The notes under the pieces: generated by a model
Seen by the model: only the letters and a program-made list of their open reading frames with translations
The model's database searches: none
What the model was told of the DNA's origin: nothing
Translations under genes and position numbers: made by a program
Source of the DNA: Limnohabitans sp.
Lineage (GTDB): Bacteria > Pseudomonadota > Gammaproteobacteria > Burkholderiales > Burkholderiaceae_C
Length of the DNA stretch: 8,660 nucleotides
Direction of reading: 5' to 3'
Assembly: GCA_021731425.1 (NCBI GenBank)
Contig: JAKFXJ010000079.1
Coordinates: 1 to 8,660, forward strand
Shown: in pieces, positions 5,014 to 8,660 of the stretch
How the letters are laid out: each line of letters opens with the position of its first letter
Numbering within the stretch: position 1 is the stretch's first letter

Positions 5014-7023
5014 ATGTTCAAAAAAATTCTGATCGCCAACCGTGGCGAAATCGCCTGCCGCGTCGCGGCCACTGCCCGCAGAATGGGCATCCAAACCGTG
5101 GCCGTTTATTCAGACGCCGATGCCCGTGCCAAGCATGTGCAGGCTTGCGACGAAGCCGTGCATGTAGGCGGCTCTGCGCCCAAAGACAGCTACCTGCGCT
5201 GGGAGCGGATTTTGCAAGCTGCCAAAGACACAGGCGCCGAGGCGGTTCACCCCGGCTACGGCTTTTTGAGCGAGAACGAAGACTTTGCCAAGGCTTGCGC
5301 TGCGGCCGGTTTGGTGTTCATCGGCCCGCCTGCCTCAGCGATCTTGGCGATGGGCCTCAAGGCCGAGTCCAAGCGCTTAATGGAAGCTGCCGGTGTGCCC
5401 TTGGTGCCCGGTTACCACGGGGCCGACCAAGACCCCGCGCTGCTGCAGCGCGAAGCCGACCGCATTGGTTACCCCGCGCTCATCAAAGCCAGCGCAGGCG
5501 GTGGCGGCAAGGGCATGCGCGTGGTGGAAAAGTCCGAAGACTTTGCGGCAGCCCTGGCCAGCTGCCAGCGCGAGGCGATCAACAGCTTTGGCAGCGATGC
5601 GGTGCTGATCGAAAAGTATGTCCAGCGTCCACGCCACATCGAGATTCAGGTGTTTGGCGACACCCAAGGCAACTGTGTGTACCTGTTCGAGCGCGACTGC
5701 TCGGTGCAGCGCCGCCACCAAAAAGTGCTCGAAGAGGCCCCCGCCCCTGGCATGACCGAGACCCTGCGTGCGCAGATGGGCGCGGCGGCTGTTGCCGCAG
5801 CCAAGGCGGTGAACTACGTGGGCGCGGGCACGGTGGAGTTTATCGTCGAGCAAACGGCGTATGACCAGCCCGAATCCATGAAGTTCTTCTTCATGGAGAT
5901 GAACACCCGACTGCAGGTGGAGCACCCGGTCACTGAGGCCATCACCGGCCTGGATTTGGTGGAGTGGCAGCTGCGTGTGGCCAGTGGCGAGCCACTGCCT
6001 TTGCGCCAGGAGGAGTTGCGCATCCAGGGCCACGCCATCGAGGCGCGGATCTGCGCCGAGAACCCCGACAACAACTTCTTGCCTGCCACAGGCACCTTGC
6101 AGGTTTACCGCAAGCCACAGGCCACCAGCTTTGAAAGAAGCATGGTGCGCATCGACGACGGCGTGCGCGAAGGCGACACCATCAGCCCGTTTTACGACTC
6201 GATGGTGGCCAAACTCATCGTGCACGGCGACACGCGCGAGCAAGCGTTGGCCAGGCTGGACACCGCTTTGGCACAAACCCACATCGTGGGCCTGAACACC
6301 AATGTGCAGTTTTTGCGCCATGTGGTGCGCAGCGAGGCGTTTGCCACGGCCAAGCTCGACACCGCACTCATCCAGCGCGAAGCCGCTGTGCTCTTCAAAC
6401 AAGAAACCGTGGGCTTGTCTGCCGCCGTGGCGGCCGTGGTGGCGCATTCCCTGCACGCCGAAAAAGCCCTGCAGGGTGCAGACCCCTTCAGCCGCCGCGA
6501 CGGCTGGCAGTCCCACGGCCTGGCGCAGCGCCGCTTTGAATTTGTCTGGCAAGACCAGCCGCGTTCAGCCCGTCTGAACTATTTGCACGACGGCGCTGTG
6601 AGCCTTTCGCTGGAAGCCGATGACGCCATTTCTGGTGTGTTGACATTTACCCCCCATGACGCAGGCCTCTGGGTGCAGTGGGGCAGCGCCCCACGATGCT
6701 TCACCCAGCTCGACTGGCAAGGCGAAACCGCGCACCTCTTCACACCTCAGGGCGCAACCCGCATCACCGTGCTCGACCCGCTGGCCCACGCTGGCGAAGC
6801 CGCGCAAGAAGGCGGCCGCCTCACCGCCCCTATGCCCGGCAAGGTGGTGTCCTTTGCCGTCAAGGCGGGTGACAAGGTCAAAGCCGGTCAGCCCTTGGCG
6901 GTGATGGAAGCCATGAAAATGGAGCACACCATCAGTGCGCCCAAAGACGGCGTGGTGGCCGAGTTGCTCTACGCGCCGGGTGACCAAGTCGCCGATGGGG
7001 CAGAGCTGCTCAAGCTGGGCTGA
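5014..7023 (+). CDS. liuD: Methylcrotonyl-CoA carboxylase, biotin carboxylase/biotin carrier (alpha) subunit
   Basis: The 669-residue alpha subunit of 3-methylcrotonyl-CoA carboxylase. It carboxylates its own biotin using ATP and bicarbonate and hands the group to LiuB. Residues 1-450 are a biotin carboxylase: KILIANRGEIACR at the N-terminus, the ATP-grasp glycine loop GGGGKG (162-167) with K158 before it, and FMEMNTRLQVEHPVTE (293-308) holding the metal-binding E295, catalytic R299 and E303. Residues of about 450-590 are the less conserved linker that joins the halves and contacts the beta subunit. The C-terminal biotinyl domain carries EAMKMEH with biotinylated K635, 34 residues from the end as expected. 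All key residues are intact. The start has a GGAG ribosome binding site and sits one base after the previous stop. Separation from liuB by five genes is unusual but does not prevent complex formation. Confidence 0.96.
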   Translation: MFKKILIANRGEIACRVAATARRMGIQTVAVYSDADARAKHVQACDEAVHVGGSAPKDSYLRWERILQAAKDTGAEAVHPGYGFLSENEDFAKACAAAGLVFIGPPASAILAMGLKAESKRLMEAAGVPLVPGYHGADQDPALLQREADRIGYPALIKASAGGGGKGMRVVEKSEDFAAALASCQREAINSFGSDAVLIEKYVQRPRHIEIQVFGDTQGNCVYLFERDCSVQRRHQKVLEEAPAPGMTETLRAQMGAAAVAAAKAVNYVGAGTVEFIVEQTAYDQPESMKFFFMEMNTRLQVEHPVTEAITGLDLVEWQLRVASGEPLPLRQEELRIQGHAIEARICAENPDNNFLPATGTLQVYRKPQATSFERSMVRIDDGVREGDTISPFYDSMVAKLIVHGDTREQALARLDTALAQTHIVGLNTNVQFLRHVVRSEAFATAKLDTALIQREAAVLFKQETVGLSAAVAAVVAHSLHAEKALQGADPFSRRDGWQSHGLAQRRFEFVWQDQPRSARLNYLHDGAVSLSLEADDAISGVLTFTPHDAGLWVQWGSAPRCFTQLDWQGETAHLFTPQGATRITVLDPLAHAGEAAQEGGRLTAPMPGKVVSFAVKAGDKVKAGQPLAVMEAMKMEHTISAPKDGVVAELLYAPGDQVADGAELLKLG

Positions 7024-7035
7024 CAAAATCGGCCC

Positions 7036-7956
7036 ATGAAAATCTCCATCTGCTTTGACAAGCTCGACCCTGCGCCTTGGGTGCAGGGCCTGCAACAAGC
7101 CTTCCCAGAGGCCTCGGTGTCCGCCTGGGCACCCGGCGCACCTGCTGCAGACCACGCCATCGTCTGGGCGCCGCCCCAGCAGTTCATCGACGAACAACCG
7201 GGTTTGCAGACCCTGTTCAACATCGGTGCGGGTGTGGATGCCTTGCTCCAGCTGAAACTGCCGCCAGCGCTGAAGGTGGTGCGCCTGGACGATGCGGGCA
7301 TGTCGGTACAGATGGCCGAATACGTGTGCCATGCGGTGATCCGGCATTTTCGCGAGTTCGACGGCTACGACACCGACACCCAATTGGGCAAATGGTCGTA
7401 CCGCAAACCCCGCAGCCGCGCCGACTTTGCTGTCGGCGTGATGGGCTTGGGTGTGTTGGGTGAACGTGTGGCCAAAGCCCTGCAGGTGTTTGAATTTCCG
7501 GTCAACGGCTACAGCCGCAGCCCCAAAGACCTGCCGGGCATCCGCTGTTTCAGCGGGGCGCAGAGCCTGCCCGAATTCCTGCAGGCCACACGCGTGTTGG
7601 TCAACCTGATGCCGCTGACCGCCGAGACCGAAAACATCCTGAACAAAGACACGCTCTCGCAGCTGCAGCAAGGCGGCTATGTGGTCAACGTGGCCCGTGG
7701 CAAGCACTTGGTCGAAGATGACCTGATCACCCTCATTGACCAGGGCCACCTCGCAGGTGCCACACTCGACGTCTTCCGCACCGAGCCGTTGCCTGCTGGG
7801 CACCCGTTCTGGCAACACCCGAAAATCACCGTCACACCGCACACCTCGGCCCGTACGCTGCGCGAAGAAAGCATCGCGCAAATCGTGGGCAAAATGCAAG
7901 CGCTGCAGCGCGGCGAGCCCATCAATGGCGTGGTGGACCACCAGCGCGGCTACTGA
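7036..7956 (+). CDS. GhrA-like D-2-hydroxyacid dehydrogenase (glyoxylate/hydroxypyruvate reductase type)
   Basis: A 306-residue NAD(P)-dependent dehydrogenase of the D-isomer-specific 2-hydroxyacid family, close in length and pattern to E. coli GhrA, which reduces glyoxylate and hydroxypyruvate. Features are FNIGAGVD (61-68) of the substrate-binding domain, the Rossmann dinucleotide motif GLGVLG (137-142), and the catalytic triad R221 in NVARGKHL, E250 in DVFRTEPLP and H269 in TPHTSA. Y159 and S160-R161 after the second strand (NGYSRS) suggest NADPH preference, as in GhrA; this is inference. No signal peptide is seen. It sits 12 bases after liuD and 16 before liuE. No ribosome binding site is obvious. 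None of the leucine steps needs such an enzyme, so the substrate may be an unrelated 2-oxo acid, or 2-oxoisocaproate to 2-hydroxyisocaproate. The family is firm and the substrate open. Confidence 0.87.
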   Translation: MKISICFDKLDPAPWVQGLQQAFPEASVSAWAPGAPAADHAIVWAPPQQFIDEQPGLQTLFNIGAGVDALLQLKLPPALKVVRLDDAGMSVQMAEYVCHAVIRHFREFDGYDTDTQLGKWSYRKPRSRADFAVGVMGLGVLGERVAKALQVFEFPVNGYSRSPKDLPGIRCFSGAQSLPEFLQATRVLVNLMPLTAETENILNKDTLSQLQQGGYVVNVARGKHLVEDDLITLIDQGHLAGATLDVFRTEPLPAGHPFWQHPKITVTPHTSARTLREESIAQIVGKMQALQRGEPINGVVDHQRGY

Positions 7957-7972
7957 ACCGAAAGAGTCTTTC

Positions 7973-8660
7973 ATGTCCATGCCTTCCAAAGTTCAACTCA
8001 TTGACGTCGGCCCCCGCGATGGCCTGCAAAACGAAAAGCAACCGGTGCCTGCAGCGGTCAAGATCGAGCTGGTGCACCGCTTGCAGGCCGCAGGCCTGAC
8101 CGAGATCGAGGTCACCAGTTTTGTGTCCCCGAAGTGGGTGCCACAAATGGCCGACAACGCCGAGGTGATGGCGGGCATCGTGCGCCAAGCGGGCGTGCGC
8201 TACTCGGTGCTCACGCCCAACATGGTGGGCTTTCAGGCGGCGGTGGCTTCGAAGCCTGACGAAATCGTGGTGTTTGGTGCCGCCAGCCAGGCCTTCAGCC
8301 AAAAGAACATCAACTGCTCCATCGAAGAAAGCATGGAGCGCTTTGCGCCTGTGGTGCAAGCGGCCTTGGCGGCGGGCATTGCTGTGCGCGGGGCCATGAG
8401 CTGCACCGTGGGCTGCCCTTACGAAGGTGAAGTCTCACCGGCCAGCGTGGCCCACTTGGCGGGTTTGATGAAGCAGATCGGCGTGCAGCGTGTGGATGTG
8501 GCCGACACCATCGGCACCGGCACACCGCTCAAGGTGCAAAAAGCCATTGAAGCCACGCTGCAGCATTTCGACATCGACCACATCTGCGGGCACTTTCACG
8601 ACACCTACGGCCAAGCGCTGGCCAACACGCTGGCGGCGCTGCAAATGGGGGTGTGGAATT
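7973..8660 (+). CDS. liuE: Hydroxymethylglutaryl-CoA lyase, 3' end beyond the window
   Basis: The first 229 codons of HMG-CoA lyase, which cleaves HMG-CoA to acetyl-CoA and acetoacetate, the last step of the liu pathway. The window ends before the stop; the family is about 300 residues, so roughly 70 are missing. The TIM-barrel signatures are VGPRDGLQNE (12-21) with catalytic R15 and D16, SCTVGCPYEG in the middle, and GHFHDTYGQ, where H207 and H209 are metal ligands. The later GLGG-C-PYA loop with the catalytic cysteine lies outside the window, so an intact active site cannot be confirmed. AAAGAG (7961-7966) is a reasonable ribosome binding site 6 bases before the ATG at 7973; a second in-frame ATG at 7979 is also possible. 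The gene follows the GhrA-like dehydrogenase by 16 bases and probably belongs to the same transcript. Confidence 0.93.
   Translation, partial: MSMPSKVQLIDVGPRDGLQNEKQPVPAAVKIELVHRLQAAGLTEIEVTSFVSPKWVPQMADNAEVMAGIVRQAGVRYSVLTPNMVGFQAAVASKPDEIVVFGAASQAFSQKNINCSIEESMERFAPVVQAALAAGIAVRGAMSCTVGCPYEGEVSPASVAHLAGLMKQIGVQRVDVADTIGTGTPLKVQKAIEATLQHFDIDHICGHFHDTYGQALANTLAALQMGVWN

Noticed and set aside
5377..6552. 391-codon minus-strand open frame inside liuD
   Set aside because: Antisense shadow of a strongly conserved gene; low-complexity His/Gly/Ala composition and no recognisable domain.
6565..7989. 474-codon minus-strand open frame across the end of liuD and the dehydrogenase
   Set aside because: It covers parts of two well-supported + strand genes and their junction. 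It is long only because of codon bias.
1..8660. tRNA or rRNA genes, insertion sequences, CRISPR arrays, integrase or prophage genes
   Set aside because: Read for and not seen; almost every base outside the first 157 is in a supported gene, and there are no spaced direct repeats.

Overview
The window is about 60% G+C by eye, densely coding, and every supported gene is on the + strand. The protein sequences, the GC-rich codon use and the gene content point to a betaproteobacterium of the order Burkholderiales, most likely Comamonadaceae (a Limnohabitans-, Rhodoferax- or Polaromonas-like freshwater bacterium). The taxon is my inference; no rRNA or other marker gene is present.

The backbone is the liu (leucine/isovalerate utilisation) pathway. 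It comprises liuB (methylcrotonyl-CoA carboxylase carboxyltransferase subunit, 158-1765), liuC (methylglutaconyl-CoA hydratase, 3055-3840), liuD (methylcrotonyl-CoA carboxylase biotin-carrying subunit, 5014-7023) and liuE (hydroxymethylglutaryl-CoA lyase, 7973 to the window edge, incomplete). LiuB and LiuD form the biotin enzyme that turns 3-methylcrotonyl-CoA into 3-methylglutaconyl-CoA. LiuC hydrates that to HMG-CoA, and LiuE splits HMG-CoA into acetyl-CoA and acetoacetate. The first pathway enzyme, isovaleryl-CoA dehydrogenase (LiuA), does not end just upstream of liuB, and no regulator gene is visible.

Five other genes sit between the liu genes. Between liuB and liuC are a VapB/VapC type II toxin-antitoxin pair (1810-2534) and a DinB/YfiT-fold protein (2522-3058). 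Between liuC and liuD is an exported alpha/beta hydrolase (3843-5012). Between liuD and liuE is a GhrA-like 2-hydroxyacid dehydrogenase (7036-7956). From vapB onward all genes overlap or are separated by at most 16 bases, with ATGA stop/start overlaps at vapB-vapC and dinB-liuC, so they look like one transcription unit. The only larger internal gap is the 44 bases between liuB and vapB. It carries a nearly perfect 30-base palindrome that is a strong candidate for the VapBC autoregulatory operator.

The most notable points are the toxin-antitoxin module with its own operator in the middle of a catabolic operon, the histone-H1-like basic tail on the VapB antitoxin, the stable stem-loop just ahead of the liuB ribosome binding site, and the lack of the first crotonase glutamate in LiuC. 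I found no wholly new system. The unusual part is how a TA module and accessory genes are woven into a known pathway.
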